The notes: generated from the sequence alone by a model not told the origin. 64,000 nucleotides of DNA from Deinococcus metallilatus (GCF_004758605.1 NZ_CP038511.1:1-64000); one strand, 5' to 3'. Numbered from the stretch's first letter, positions 22,231 through 32,508 are shown. Numbers and translations: made by a program.

Positions 22231-22991
22231 TCAGCCCGCTGCGAGGGCCAGCAGCAGCGCGCCGTCGCCGAAGGTACCCAGAGCGAAGGCCGAAAGCCGC
22301 GCCTGCTGCTGGGCGGGGCGTTCCTCCTTCAGCACGCTCAGCACGGCCTCGCCAGCCGGAAACGCCTCCAGGGTCGCGGAGGCGAGTTCGGAGAGGTCGG
22401 TGAGCTGCCGCAGGTCCCAGCCGGCGAGTGCGGCCAGCGCGAGGAGCCAGCGTCCGCGCCGGTCAGAGTTGGCCTGGTGTACAGCGTGCAGGCTGTGGTC
22501 GTCTGCCACAACCTTGAGGGCGAGTGCGACAAAGAACCGCCCAACCGCCCCAGGGAGAGCCATCCGCGCGTGTCGGCCCGGTGGGCCAGCAGGGAGGCGA
22601 TCACGAAGTTGTCCAGCGCGTCGGTGGGGAGGTGCATCCAGAAGACGCGCTCGCCGGGCGCGCCATGGCCGATCGCCGCCCGCTGCTGCGCCCGTAAGGT
22701 CTGAACCAGCCGCCCGACGGCGGAACACAGCACCAGGCTGACGAACGCGATCACGGACACGTGGTGGCCGGGAAGGCCCAGCAGCGTGCCCCGTGGCGTC
22801 GCCCCGAAGACCTGCTGGCTGTCCCCGAACTCCGGCAGGATGCGCAGGAAGATGAACGCGACGGCGAGGCCCCCGGCGGCCGAGAGCAGCCGGTTGCGGG
22901 GCACACCGTCGGGGACCCGCAGGGCCGGCGAGAGCAGGTGAATGGCCGCAAAGCCACTCCCCAACAGCAGGGAAGCCAGGAACAGCGTCAC
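22231..22991 (-). pseudogene. ZIP-like polytopic membrane protein gene with a frameshift
   Basis: From GTG 22991 (overlapping the ZIP stop, GTGA) one frame reads MTLFLASLLLGSGFAAIHLL through DALDNFVIASLLAHRADTRG and then loses sense; the second frame resumes with FFVALALKVVADDHSLHAVHQ and runs to FALGTFGDGALLLALAAG. The switch is near 22540, in GGGGCGGTTGGGCGG on the coding strand, and needs one extra base. Joined, about 250 residues with seven membrane helices. Helices with DALDNF and DDHSLHAVHQ could hold metal, and its coupling to a ZIP transporter hints at a related function, but the family is not certain. Confidence 0.7.
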
Positions 22992-23734
22992 GCCCCGGCT
23001 CCGGGGAGCAGCAGCTCGACCAGGAAGATGGCCAGGAAGCCCGCGAAAAAGGTCGCCGTCAGGAGCGGTGTCTCGGTGACCTGATGCGCCTCGGTGAGCA
23101 GTTCCTCGGTGACCAGGTACAGCAGGGCCGCCGCGGCAAAGGACAGCACCACCGCCAGCGCGAAGCCGGACAGCCCCGCGAACAGCAGCGCGCCGATCAG
23201 GACACCGACCGCCAGCGCGAGCGCGAACAGCAGGGTGACGCCGATCACCCGGGCGCGGGTCACCCCGGCGCGCCCCAGGGCGGCGACGGTGGACAGGCTG
23301 AGGAACAGCAGTTCCAGCGTGAGGGCCAGGGTGATCAGAAAACCGGCCTGGGCGTTGGTGCCCGCACTCACGCCGATCAGCAGGCCGTCGATCAGAATGT
23401 CGATGCCCGTGATGAGGGCGAGGCCGGTCGCGTTGCCCGCCCCCCCTTCTTCCGGCGTCGGCCCCGCCCCGGCCACGGGTTTGAAGAGACGTTCCAGCCC
23501 GAGCATCAGCACCACACCCAGGGCAAAGCCCAGCAGGACACCCAGCGGCTGATGTTCCTGCTTGATCTCGGGCAGCAGTTCACCGGCGACCGCCGCGAAC
23601 ACCGCGCCCGCCGCGAAATGCTGAAACGCGCTGCGCCAGCGCTCACCCGGAGGGCGGAGTGTGGCCAGGACGCCGCCCAGGACGGTCGTGCCCGCCGGGA
23701 CAAGCACAAACAGCAGCAGCGAGAGGGCTCCCAT
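22988..23734 (-). CDS. ZIP family metal transporter
   Basis: 248 residues from ATG 23734, chosen for GGAGGT upstream; the longer open frame lacks this. Eight membrane helices. Helix 4/5 features are present as GIDILIDGLLIGVSAG and TLELLFLSL, helix 2 as HFAAGAVFAAVAGELLPE with an acidic/His set (His in FQHFAAG, Glu in GELLPEIKQEH), the places where ZIP proteins bind metal. Loop 3-4 (PVAGAGPTPEEGGAG) is short and lacks the usual His-rich stretch. Imports Zn2+, Fe2+ or Mn2+; specificity unclear. First gene of the operon ZIP - ZIP-like - glycosidase - SDR. Confidence 0.85.
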   Translation of the reverse strand: MGALSLLLFVLVPAGTTVLGGVLATLRPPGERWRSAFQHFAAGAVFAAVAGELLPEIKQEHQPLGVLLGFALGVVLMLGLERLFKPVAGAGPTPEEGGAGNATGLALITGIDILIDGLLIGVSAGTNAQAGFLITLALTLELLFLSLSTVAALGRAGVTRARVIGVTLLFALALAVGVLIGALLFAGLSGFALAVVLSFAAAALLYLVTEELLTEAHQVTETPLLTATFFAGFLAIFLVELLLPGAGA

Positions 23735-23910
23735 CACGTCACCTCCACCCAGAAAAGCCCCCCAGGGGGAGTCCCCGCGCGCGACCCGGTCACGACGGGT
23801 GAACCTCCTGGTGGTCGAGCCTGGCCCCGTCGCGTGCGGGCCGCCAGGCCCCCTCACGTTGCCGGGTGCGGGCAGGCCCAATCCAGCCCTTCAGCTCGCC
23901 GGATTCTTGA

Positions 23911-23926
23911 ACGTTTGTTCATACGT
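23911..23926. promoter_or_regulatory. 7-2-7 inverted repeat upstream of PLD copy 2
   Basis: ACGTTTG-TT-CATACGT, six of seven arm positions paired, 32 bases before the GTG start. It is embedded in TGAACGTTTGTTCA (23908-23921), a perfect 5-bp dyad of its own. Shares 15 of 16 bases with the site at 36553. Function inferred from position and recurrence. Confidence 0.5.
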
Positions 23927-23934
23927 GCGGAGGA

Positions 23935-23961
23935 ATGGCGGCGTATCGTCTCAGGCGGTGA
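23935..23961 (+). CDS. Possible 8-codon leader peptide coupled to PLD copy 2
   Basis: ATG at 23935 lies behind GGAGGA and reads MAAYRLRR, then TGA at 23959-23961. The stop overlaps the GTG start of the PLD gene (GTGA), and the PLD start itself has no ribosome site. The layout suggests translational coupling through a leader. Read from sequence only; it could be chance. Confidence 0.3.
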   Translation: MAAYRLRR

Positions 23962-25436
23962 GCGGTCTTTTCTTCGCCTCGCGCTGGCTTCCGGCGCTCC
24001 TGCTGGCTGTGGGGGGGCTGGCGGACGCCTCCGAATTCCCGATCGGGCTGGGCGGCGTGCCCCCGACCCCCAACCTCAATCCTTTCGGCCTGTCCTGTTC
24101 CAGGCCGGTCGATCCGCTGGAACTCGCGCTGTGGCGCGTCACGACCGAGGGGGGGCGCCCGGACCGTTCGTGCGGGAACGCGTTCACGGGCTTCCTGCGA
24201 ACGCCGCGCACCGCCACACAACCCGATGCCTTTGACGTGACGGCGGACCAGATCCGGGGGGCGCGGGCGGAGGTGTTGCTGACCAGCATGGAGTGGCAGG
24301 CGGGCGAGGGGCGTCCCGGCTGGACCTTCGCGCGGGCCCTGCGGGACCTGTACCTGAAGGTGCGGGCAAATCCCGCCGACTACCCGCAGGGCATGACGGT
24401 GCGGGTGGTGCTGGGGGGGTTTCCAGACCTGGGGCGCCCCGACGGGGCCACGCAGCCGTTGGAACTCGTGCGGGACCTCACGCGGCTGGGCGTTCCCCTG
24501 AACGACCCGGCGGCGGGGTGGCGGCTTGGGGTGGCGAACTACCGCTACTTTCCGCACAGCCATGTCAAACTCCACGTGATCGACGGCCAGGACGTGACTG
24601 TCGCCGGGTACAATTACACCGCCTGGCACCTGCCGGACACGGCGCCGGGCGGGAAGGGCCTGCACGACCTGGGCCTGCGGATGCGCGGGCCAGCCGCGCA
24701 GGACGGCGTGACGGTGTTCAATGACCTGTGGCGCAAGGCCCAGCAGGTGCGCTGCCCCCCGGAAGTGACGGCGGAGAACCTCTTCCAGGCGTGTACCCTC
24801 GGCCCGGCGGAGCCGCCCACCCATCCGGGCGCGGCCCGGGTGGTCACCCCCGCAGGGGAGGCGCGCGCGTTCCTGCTGTACCGCCGCCCGGGGTTCGACC
24901 AGGCGGACCGGGCGATGGTGGCGCTGTTCGGGGCGGCGCGGCAGCGCCTGGACCTGATGCAGGCGCAGTTCAGCCCGGGGTATTCCTGCTGGTGGGCGTA
25001 CCAGAATCCTGACGCCTGCCCGGTGAGCGAGTGGCCCGTGTACCTGCGCGCCGTGCTGGGAGCGATGGAGCGCGGCGTGAAGGTGCGCGCGCTGATGGTG
25101 GACTACGGCATCGACCGGGCCCCGAACCGCAGCGGCGCGGCCCTGCTGCGGCTGGAGGCGCGGCGCCGGGGGCTGGAGGACCGCTTCGAGGCGCGGTATG
25201 TCACCTTCCCCATGCACACCAAGGCGTTGACCGTGGACGGCCGGATGGTGGTGGCCGGGAGCATGAACCTGCACTTCTCCTCGTGGGGACCGCTGGGCCT
25301 GAACGAGACGATGCTGGCGACCACGGACCCGGGGGCGGTGGCCCAGCAGCAGGCGAGCTTTGAGGACGTGTGGGCCACGCGCAGCCGCGAGGTGCCGCAA
25401 GAGTGGTGGATGCGCAACGTCCCGGGGCGGGAATGA
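23958..25436 (+). CDS. Exported phospholipase D-like protein, copy 2
   Basis: 492 residues from GTG 23958, which places a signal peptide (LFFASRWLPALLLAVGGLADA) at the N-terminus. Two catalytic motifs: HVKLHVID from His202 (Lys204, Asp209) and HTKALTVD from His420 (Lys422, Asp427), each followed by a Gly-Ser/Tyr-Asn segment. The mature N-terminus has a conserved Cys-containing block (PFGLSCSRPVDPLELALWRV) also seen in the 9.2 kb remnant. Acts on phosphodiesters outside the cytoplasm; substrate unknown. Divergent from the ZIP operon, with the 7-2-7 motif just upstream. Paralogous in order of motifs to the 7.5 kb gene. Confidence 0.88.
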   Translation: MSGLFFASRWLPALLLAVGGLADASEFPIGLGGVPPTPNLNPFGLSCSRPVDPLELALWRVTTEGGRPDRSCGNAFTGFLRTPRTATQPDAFDVTADQIRGARAEVLLTSMEWQAGEGRPGWTFARALRDLYLKVRANPADYPQGMTVRVVLGGFPDLGRPDGATQPLELVRDLTRLGVPLNDPAAGWRLGVANYRYFPHSHVKLHVIDGQDVTVAGYNYTAWHLPDTAPGGKGLHDLGLRMRGPAAQDGVTVFNDLWRKAQQVRCPPEVTAENLFQACTLGPAEPPTHPGAARVVTPAGEARAFLLYRRPGFDQADRAMVALFGAARQRLDLMQAQFSPGYSCWWAYQNPDACPVSEWPVYLRAVLGAMERGVKVRALMVDYGIDRAPNRSGAALLRLEARRRGLEDRFEARYVTFPMHTKALTVDGRMVVAGSMNLHFSSWGPLGLNETMLATTDPGAVAQQQASFEDVWATRSREVPQEWWMRNVPGRE

Positions 25437-25551
25437 CCGGCAGAAGCAGGGCCCCAGGGGAAATCTGACGTCGTCCCCGGAAGCGGACCGCCGGGAAGAA
25501 CCGCTGCCTCACGTGCCCTTCCCTGAGCGCTGGCTCAGGTATGCTGGAACG

Positions 25552-26346
25552 GTGGCGCCCGCGGAGACGCACCTCGACTACCACCTGCCCCAGATGGACG
25601 GGGAGACCCGGGCCCGGGCGGTGGCACGGATGGTGGCCAGGCTGCCCGGAGCCCGGAAGATCGAGGCGGATGGACGCCAGCACCGCCTGCGGCTCTGCCT
25701 GGACGAGACGCAGACACCGCGGGCCGTCCTGGAAAGCAACCTGCTGCTGCTGGGGTACGGCGTCTGTGCCCGCGCCGGTGAGGTCCCCCTGCCCGGCATG
25801 CTCCATGCCAGCCTGGACACGGCCTGGCCCGAGCTGACGCCGTCAGGAGAGGGCCGGCCTGGCCACCCCCCGAGCGGTGCGTGGACCGGAGCACACTCCC
25901 CGCCCACCGCCAGGCGACGGAACCGGCCGGGGGTGGCCCTCTCCTCCAGGGGACTGGCGGCCCTGGTGGTCCTCACCACGGGCCTGGGCTTCTCGGCGGC
26001 GCGGACCTGGAGCGGCGTCGCCGGGCACCCGTCGCCCTGGCCCGCCGCGCTGATTGGCCTCGCGGTGGCGGCCGGCCTGCTGCTGATCGCCGCGCTGTTC
26101 TCCCGGCGACGCGCGTGGGGCCTGGCGTGGCTGCTGTCCTGGCTCGCCGCGGGGGTGCTGGGAGACGTGGTGGGCACGCTCCTGGACAGAACGGCCGAGC
26201 GAGTCCTGGCACCCTTGCTCGCCCCGCTGGCGCGCGGCCCGGGCGGGATGGACCGGTTCGGGACCGATCTCGCTGACCTGCTGGTCCTCGGGGGCGTGGT
26301 GTGGCTGCTCGTCGTGCTCGGGCGGCGCCACCCGGGCAGGGGGTAA
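25552..26346 (+). CDS. Membrane protein with an HMA-like N-terminal domain
   Basis: About 264 residues if GTG 25552 is the start; other upstream starts are possible and none has a strong ribosome site. Residues 1-75 (ETHLDYHLPQMDGETRARAVARMV ... LLLLGYGVC) have the beta-alpha-beta-beta-alpha-beta rhythm of heavy-metal-associated domains but lack the CxxC metal site. A Pro/Arg-rich linker follows, then three to four membrane helices (about 130-255). Function unknown; a metal or envelope role is only suggested by the fold. Convergent with the VanW gene. Confidence 0.55.
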   Translation: MAPAETHLDYHLPQMDGETRARAVARMVARLPGARKIEADGRQHRLRLCLDETQTPRAVLESNLLLLGYGVCARAGEVPLPGMLHASLDTAWPELTPSGEGRPGHPPSGAWTGAHSPPTARRRNRPGVALSSRGLAALVVLTTGLGFSAARTWSGVAGHPSPWPAALIGLAVAAGLLLIAALFSRRRAWGLAWLLSWLAAGVLGDVVGTLLDRTAERVLAPLLAPLARGPGGMDRFGTDLADLLVLGGVVWLLVVLGRRHPGRG

Positions 26347-26421
26347 GTCCAGGGCGCGCCGGACGGCACCCGACGAACCCTCCAGGGCCTGCCCTCCCGG
26401 TTCACCCATGGCGCGGGGTGT

Positions 26422-27777
<1,356 letters not shown>

Positions 27778-28323
27778 GAGCACACTATTCCATGGCTCGG
27801 CGACCAGAGGTCTGGCCGCCCGCGCCCGGGGCACAGGGGGCGGGCCGAATGTGAACGCGGCGGCCCGCCCCTAAGCTCGACCCTTCTCCACGCCGCCCAG
27901 GGACGGGCGGATGACCACCCGGAGGGGTGGATGGCTGCCTGGCCCACGTTCCCCCAGAACAAGCTCACCCCACCCCTCCCTGCTTGGCCTTCCCAGGGAC
28001 ACCCGCAGGAGCAGACCGGCGCCGGTGCCCCCGCAAGACCGCCCAGCGGACCGCTCCCGGAGAGCCGCACCTGGCCCAGCGGCACTTCCCGGTGATGCCC
28101 CTTTGGTCAGTCACCGCTCCCGGCCTGCCCACCGCTGAGGCCAGACCCGGTGGGGAGGTCCCGCGGGTTGGGCGGCCAGGAACGTCGGTTCCCAACGGAA
28201 GTGTCCTTCTGTATTAGGCTGTTCATGTGAGCCAATATTCACCTATTCATCTGGTCCGCCCGGGCTTGCTGGGCAGGTGGCGGGCAGGCGGGCCGCCCGC
28301 GGCCCCCGCCAGTAGGGGAACCT
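27778..28323. other. Intergenic stretch with an AT-rich promoter-like segment
   Basis: 546 bases without a supported gene. Most is GC-rich and featureless, but 28210-28255 drops sharply in GC content: TATTAGGCTGTTCATGTGAG followed by a GTGA...TCAC dyad around 28227-28242. This is probably the old promoter of the ccmG-like remnant, or a live promoter for the DUF1345 gene further on. TGTTCATGTG weakly resembles the 7-2-7 half-site. Confidence 0.4.
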
Positions 28324-28834
28324 GTGACTGAGCGTCCCGCCCCGGCGTTCGCGCCCGTCCCGCTGTGGCAGCGCCTGCGGCCCCCCTGCCAGCCGCAGCC
28401 GTCGCCGTGGTCCTGGGGGCGGCGCGGCTCCATCCCACCCGAACGGCCACCACGGGAGGGCCACCCGCCGGCCAGGCCGCACCGCCCTTCTCGCGGCGAG
28501 GCCTGGGTGGGGGTGAACGTCTGGGTTTCGTGGTGCGGGCCGTGCTGGGAGGCGGCCCCCCTGCTTCGTGAACGGAGCGAGCGGCCGACGGGAGGAACAG
28601 GCCTGCCCGTGATCGGCCTCCTTGTTCAAGAGACCCAGGGGCAGAACGCCCGCGACGTTCTCCTTGAAGTTGTCCTCGGCTCCCGGCGCGACCCCAACCT
28701 GCGGGCGGTCATCCATTCCGGGGTGGGCGGGATGCCCGAGCCGTTCTTGCTCGACTGTCAGGACGTGGGCCGGGGGGCTGATGCGTGAGCGGCTGAAGGC
28801 GAGGCTCTCGAAGACGGGGGGAGCGGGACGGTGA
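28324..28834 (+). pseudogene. Remnant of a CcmG/TlpA thioredoxin-like gene
   Basis: Compared with ccmG at 4.0-4.6 kb: the opening TERPAPAFAPVPLWQRLRPP matches [45 protein letters not shown] matches [42 protein letters not shown] matches [19 protein letters not shown], and the tail in another frame, RERLKARLSKTGGAGR, matches [16 protein letters not shown]. The anchor and first strand (28380-28500) are in a second frame, and the end needs a third switch near 28770. At least three frame changes mean the gene is dead although WCGPC survives. Confidence 0.88.
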
Positions 28835-28889
28835 CGCGCCAGCGTCCTGGGCGCGGGGAAGCACGGCGCCCAGGCGGGGAGCGCAGGCC

Positions 28890-29570
28890 GTGACCGGGCA
28901 CTCCTCCCTGCCCCAGCCGCACGCCGGGTGGCAGCCGTCCTGGTCCCGGCTGCTGCTCGCTGGCGCCGCTGGCCTCGCGGCGGCCCTCGTCCTCCCCGCT
29001 CCTTCCTCCGCCCTGGTGAGGATCATGGTGGGCTGGGACGGTGCAGCGCTGACCCTGCTGGCCCTGACCTGGGGGTTCATCCTGCGGTCACCCCCCGGGC
29101 GCACCCGGCATGCGGCGGCGGCCGAGGACCCCGGCCGCGCGGCCGTGCAGGCGGTGGTGCTCGGCTCCAGCCTCGTGAGCCTCGTCGCCTCGGCCGTCGT
29201 GATCGAGCACGCCAAACGCCTGGAGCCAGAGGCACCGCTGCTGGCCATCGCCGTGGCGGTCGTCGCCGTGCTGAGCGGCTGGTTCCTGACGCACACCACC
29301 TACACCCTCCGCTACGCCCACCTCTACTACAGCGACGGGGACGAGGAGGCGGGGCCGGACGGGGGCCTGGAGTTCCCCGGGGCCAGCGCCCCCTCCGCCC
29401 TCGACTTCGCCTACTTTGCCTTCGTGCTCGGCATGACCTTTCAGGTGTCGGACGTGGCCGTCTCCAGCCCGGTCATCCGCCGGTTGGCCCTGTGGCACGG
29501 CATCACCGCCTTCTGGTTCAACGTCGCGATCCTGGCGCTGACCCTGAACGTGCTCGGCAGCCAGATCTGA
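28890..29570 (+). CDS. DUF1345 family membrane protein
   Basis: 226 residues from GTG 28890. Five to six membrane helices (about 20-45, 48-66, 90-110, 120-140, 172-192, 200-222). The segment FLTHTTYTLRYAHLYY and DFAYFAFVLGMTFQVSDV are the recognisable DUF1345 signatures. Function unknown for the family. It follows the ccmG remnant by 55 bases and is otherwise isolated. Confidence 0.85.
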   Translation: MTGHSSLPQPHAGWQPSWSRLLLAGAAGLAAALVLPAPSSALVRIMVGWDGAALTLLALTWGFILRSPPGRTRHAAAAEDPGRAAVQAVVLGSSLVSLVASAVVIEHAKRLEPEAPLLAIAVAVVAVLSGWFLTHTTYTLRYAHLYYSDGDEEAGPDGGLEFPGASAPSALDFAYFAFVLGMTFQVSDVAVSSPVIRRLALWHGITAFWFNVAILALTLNVLGSQI

Positions 29571-29862
29571 CGCCCGCCTGGCATGCCCTGCGGACAGGCG
29601 GCGCCGCATGACCATGACCCGCCGAGCGGAGCCCGCGCACCGGATCAGCCCATCACGGGTCCGTCAGCGAGGCTTGGCGGAGGACCGACCCCAGGACCAC
29701 GCCCGCTGCTGCGCCCCGACGCCCTCACCCGCCCTGCTCCTGACGAGCGGTGCCCGGGGACCGGGGAGGACGAGGCGGGTGTGATCCCCCGGGCCGTGGC
29801 CGCTGCCCACACCAGCGTCATCGCCGTGGGAGGGGTGGAAGCGCCCACCGCGACCACCGGGG

Positions 29863-30060
29863 TGTGAACCGTGGCCGGTCGCGGTCAGTGCGGCGGGGCC
29901 GCCGCGTTCCCGCCGCCTTGATGGAGGTCGGGGACGCGACCCACCCAGTGGACGGCCTGAACCTGCGGGAGTCCAACCCGCTGGACCGGCTGGCCCTGGG
30001 CCTCGCCTGGGGGTCCGGGAGCCCCTCGTGATGGGCCTCACGGCGAGCGGCGCGGTGGGC
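29863..30060 (+). pseudogene. Remnant of an N-acetylmuramoyl-L-alanine amidase gene (C-terminus)
   Basis: Reads RSRSVRRGRRVPAALMEVG and DATHPVDGLNLRESNPLDRLALGLA; the amidase at 59.3 kb reads RSLAVLRGSRIPAALIEIG and YTSHPVDGLNLQNPTYLDRVALGIA. A frameshift near 30010 then gives VREPLVMGLTASG for IREAVVTGVTASG. The glutamate of the amidase_3 active site (LIEIG) survives, but upstream zinc ligands are missing. Weak traces such as ATGACC near 29615 (matching VVMTRE) suggest the eroded gene extended further left. Confidence 0.8.
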
Positions 30061-30116
30061 GGCGCCCGGAAGGGATGGTTCCGGAGCACGCGGGCCGGAT
30101 GATCCGCCTGCGCCCC

Positions 30117-30650
30117 TCAGGCCGCGCGCCGCTGGGAGAGCCTGCGGGCACCCAGCACCAGGCCCAGGAGCAGCGGCGGCGCGAGCAGGCCGAGCAGCGC
30201 GTACCCAACGTAGCGCCCCGGCGTGGACGTGACCGGCAGCACCACCGCCACCCGGGTGGGCTGACCCACAAAGGCGAAAGGCCGCCCGGCCACCGCCGCC
30301 TCGCCCCGGTAGGTGGTGTCCACCACGGTCAGGACGTACCGCCCGGCGGGCAGGGGGGCGAGGTCCCCGGTGTACTGTCCCGTCTCCTGCCCGGCCGTCA
30401 GCTTCGCCCGGCCCAGGACGCCCGTCTCCGGCACGTCGTTCGCCCGGCCTGGCGTGCCCGTGCCCCGCGACACCAGCACCTCCACGGCCGCCCCCCGGAT
30501 GGGCAGGCCGCTCGTCTGCCCGACCAGGCTCGCCTCCACCCGGACGGCGTCCGGGAGCGGCGCGAGCGCCGCTGTCACCGTCACGGGTTCGCTGTGGGCC
30601 AGCGCGCCGGGCGCGAGGAGGACCGCCAGCAGCAGGGCCAGCCGCCTCAC
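30117..30650 (-). CDS. Exported FixH/YtkA-like beta-sandwich protein with C-terminal anchor
   Basis: 177 residues from GTG 30650, overlapping the stop of the polyferredoxin gene (GTGA). Signal peptide to about residue 18 (LLAPGALAHS), an immunoglobulin-like domain (20-140; PVTVTAALAPLPDAVRVEAS, YTGDLAPLPAGRYVLTVVDTTY) and a C-terminal membrane helix at about 150-168 with a basic tail. The GxYxxxLxPLPAGxYxLTV pattern is that of YtkA/FixH-type periplasmic domains. Last gene of a four-gene minus-strand operon. Probably held at the outer face of the membrane; copper or electron-transfer assembly is inferred from the operon. Confidence 0.7.
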   Translation of the reverse strand: MRRLALLLAVLLAPGALAHSEPVTVTAALAPLPDAVRVEASLVGQTSGLPIRGAAVEVLVSRGTGTPGRANDVPETGVLGRAKLTAGQETGQYTGDLAPLPAGRYVLTVVDTTYRGEAAVAGRPFAFVGQPTRVAVVLPVTSTPGRYVGYALLGLLAPPLLLGLVLGARRLSQRRAA

Positions 30651-32122
30651 CGCGGGCCTCCCAGCAGGGTGCCGCGCATCTGCATGGGTTGCCCCAGGAT
30701 CAGGACGGTGAGGGCGGCGACGACCAGGAACCACACGATCACCGGGACGGCGGCCCGCCACACCCCCTGGGCGGCGCGCGCGGTCAGGTAGGCGCTGGCC
30801 CCGGAGCCCGCGTAGAGCAGGGCCACCTGGAGCGGGAACAGCAGGTTCTCGGGCACCAGGGCCGCCAACGTCCAGTCTGGCGTCCCGGCCGGCAGGCCGA
30901 GCCGCCCCAGGGCCTGCTGCAAGACCGGCACGATGCTCGCCCAGCCAGTCAGGAAGTGGAAGCTGTAGTGTCCCGCCCAGACGGCAAAGGCGAGCGGGAA
31001 GACGGCGCTCCCCCAGCGCCGCGCCGCCTGCCGCATCCCCTCGCGCCGTCCGGCGAGGCGGCTCGCCCACCCGAAGAGGGCCAGGGTGAGCCCGCAGCCG
31101 CCCCCCAGGACCACGCCGAGCATGAGGCCCAGCACCAGGGCCTCGCTGCGGGTGCCCAGCCACGAGGCGAGCCCCTGCGCGGCGGCGGCGTACGGGGGGG
31201 TCATCGCCAGGGCGTTGGCGACCCCCGCGAAGAGCAGCAGCGTGCCCAGCAGCGCGACGTCGGCCCGGGGGCGCCACGCGGCGAGCGCCCGGGTGGGCGG
31301 GCGCAGCACGAGCGCGACGTTGTCGTGGGGGCAGGCCCGCACGCAGTTCAGGCAGAGGGTGCAGTCCTGGTTGCTGCGGACCTGCGGCACGAACAGCTCG
31401 GTTTCGCAGCCGGGGAAGGTGCGGGCATTCTCCAGCGGCGCGAGTTGGAGCAGGGGCGCGGCCGGTCCCCCCAGGGTGCCGCGTCCCCCGGCGTCCTCCA
31501 GCCGGCCGTTCACGCAGTACTGCCCGGCGCAGGAGCGGCACACGTCGGGATCGCGCGCCGCGATCTGGGCCGGGCTGACGTGCGAGAGGGCGAAGTTGAA
31601 GTTCCCCAGCGGGCAGACGTGCTTGCAGAAGGTGCCCGCCGGGAAGAGGGTGTCCACCGCCAGCGCCGCGCCGAAGTACCCCAGGATCAGCCACGCGGTG
31701 AGCCAGGGGCTGGCCCACAGGTCGAAGGCCTCGTAGGCGAACAGGAAGGCCACGGTCAGGCCCAGCACGGGGTACTTGTTCCGCAGGGCCCGCGGCCAGG
31801 TCAGGCGCGGGGTGAGGCGGCGCAGCCAGCGGCTGGGGCCGCGCGTGAGCATCAGCGGGCAGGCCGCGCAGAAGAGATTGCCCAGGACGAGGAGCGCCAG
31901 CACGACCAGGCCGCGGTAGTGCAGCCACACCGAGACTGTCGCCAGGTTCTGCGGGGCGACCTGCCGCCCGGTCAGGCCGTCGAACACGGCGAGCAGCGCC
32001 AGCCCCAGCAGCGGCAGTTGCAGGGTCAGGCGGGCATACCGCCACCGCACGAAGCGCCCGAGGCCGGGCAGGCGCAGCAGGTCCGGGCCGGGGACGCGCC
32101 GCCGGGTCGTCCCCGCGCTCAT
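30647..32122 (-). CDS. FixG/NosR-type membrane polyferredoxin
   Basis: 491 residues from ATG 32122, overlapping the upstream stop (ATGA). About ten membrane helices. Iron-sulfur ligands: CAACP near residue 73, FCKHVCPLG and CRSCAGQYC in the first loops, and one complete ferredoxin motif CTLCLNCVRACP. Only the last is a full CxxCxxCxxxCP; the others may bind a second cluster together. The helices at 330-470 carry conserved His (GHYSFHFLTGW). Similar proteins (CcoG/FixG, NosR, RdxA) pass electrons across the membrane for assembly of copper-containing respiratory enzymes. Operon partners are FixH/YtkA-like proteins, which supports such a role, but no oxidase gene is present. Confidence 0.8.
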   Translation of the reverse strand: MSAGTTRRRVPGPDLLRLPGLGRFVRWRYARLTLQLPLLGLALLAVFDGLTGRQVAPQNLATVSVWLHYRGLVVLALLVLGNLFCAACPLMLTRGPSRWLRRLTPRLTWPRALRNKYPVLGLTVAFLFAYEAFDLWASPWLTAWLILGYFGAALAVDTLFPAGTFCKHVCPLGNFNFALSHVSPAQIAARDPDVCRSCAGQYCVNGRLEDAGGRGTLGGPAAPLLQLAPLENARTFPGCETELFVPQVRSNQDCTLCLNCVRACPHDNVALVLRPPTRALAAWRPRADVALLGTLLLFAGVANALAMTPPYAAAAQGLASWLGTRSEALVLGLMLGVVLGGGCGLTLALFGWASRLAGRREGMRQAARRWGSAVFPLAFAVWAGHYSFHFLTGWASIVPVLQQALGRLGLPAGTPDWTLAALVPENLLFPLQVALLYAGSGASAYLTARAAQGVWRAAVPVIVWFLVVAALTVLILGQPMQMRGTLLGGPR

Positions 32123-32508
32123 GGGCCCGCCACCTCCAGCGGCACGTCGGTGGTGAGGGTCCGCCCATCCCCCGTGCGCGCCGTCACGGTGAGCACCCAG
32201 CTTCCCGCCATGTTCAGGTCCAGGGGGTCCACCACGTACCGTCCGTTCCCGGCGGGGGTGGCCTGGGCGCGCACGGGAGCCATGCCCGCGTGGGTCATGT
32301 TGCCCTCGACGCTGACCGCGGCGGCGGGCAGGTCCGGGAGGGTGAGCGTGAGCCGGGTGACGCCAACCCGCGCCGGGCTGGGCCGGGTGGCAAGCCGCAC
32401 ATCGAAGTCCCGGGCGGCCGGGGCCCGGCAGGACACGAGCGTCAGGCCCAGGGCCAGCAGCCCGGCCAGAGGCGGGCATCGCGGCGGTGGGGGCGGTCGG
32501 CTCGGCAT
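32119..32508 (-). CDS. FixH/YtkA-like lipoprotein
   Basis: 129 residues from ATG 32508. Signal with a lipobox-like LVSC around residue 27, so a lipid-anchored protein. The mature domain (35-129; DFDVRLATRPSPARVGVTRL, VEGNMTHAGMAPVRAQATP, GRYVVDPLDLNMAGSWVLTV) is a FixH/YtkA beta-sandwich with Met/His residues (MTHAGM, NM) placed like copper-binding Met/His. Overlaps the polyferredoxin start (ATGA), so co-translated. Role in metal delivery is inferred. Confidence 0.75.
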   Translation of the reverse strand: MPSRPPPPPRCPPLAGLLALGLTLVSCRAPAARDFDVRLATRPSPARVGVTRLTLTLPDLPAAAVSVEGNMTHAGMAPVRAQATPAGNGRYVVDPLDLNMAGSWVLTVTARTGDGRTLTTDVPLEVAGP

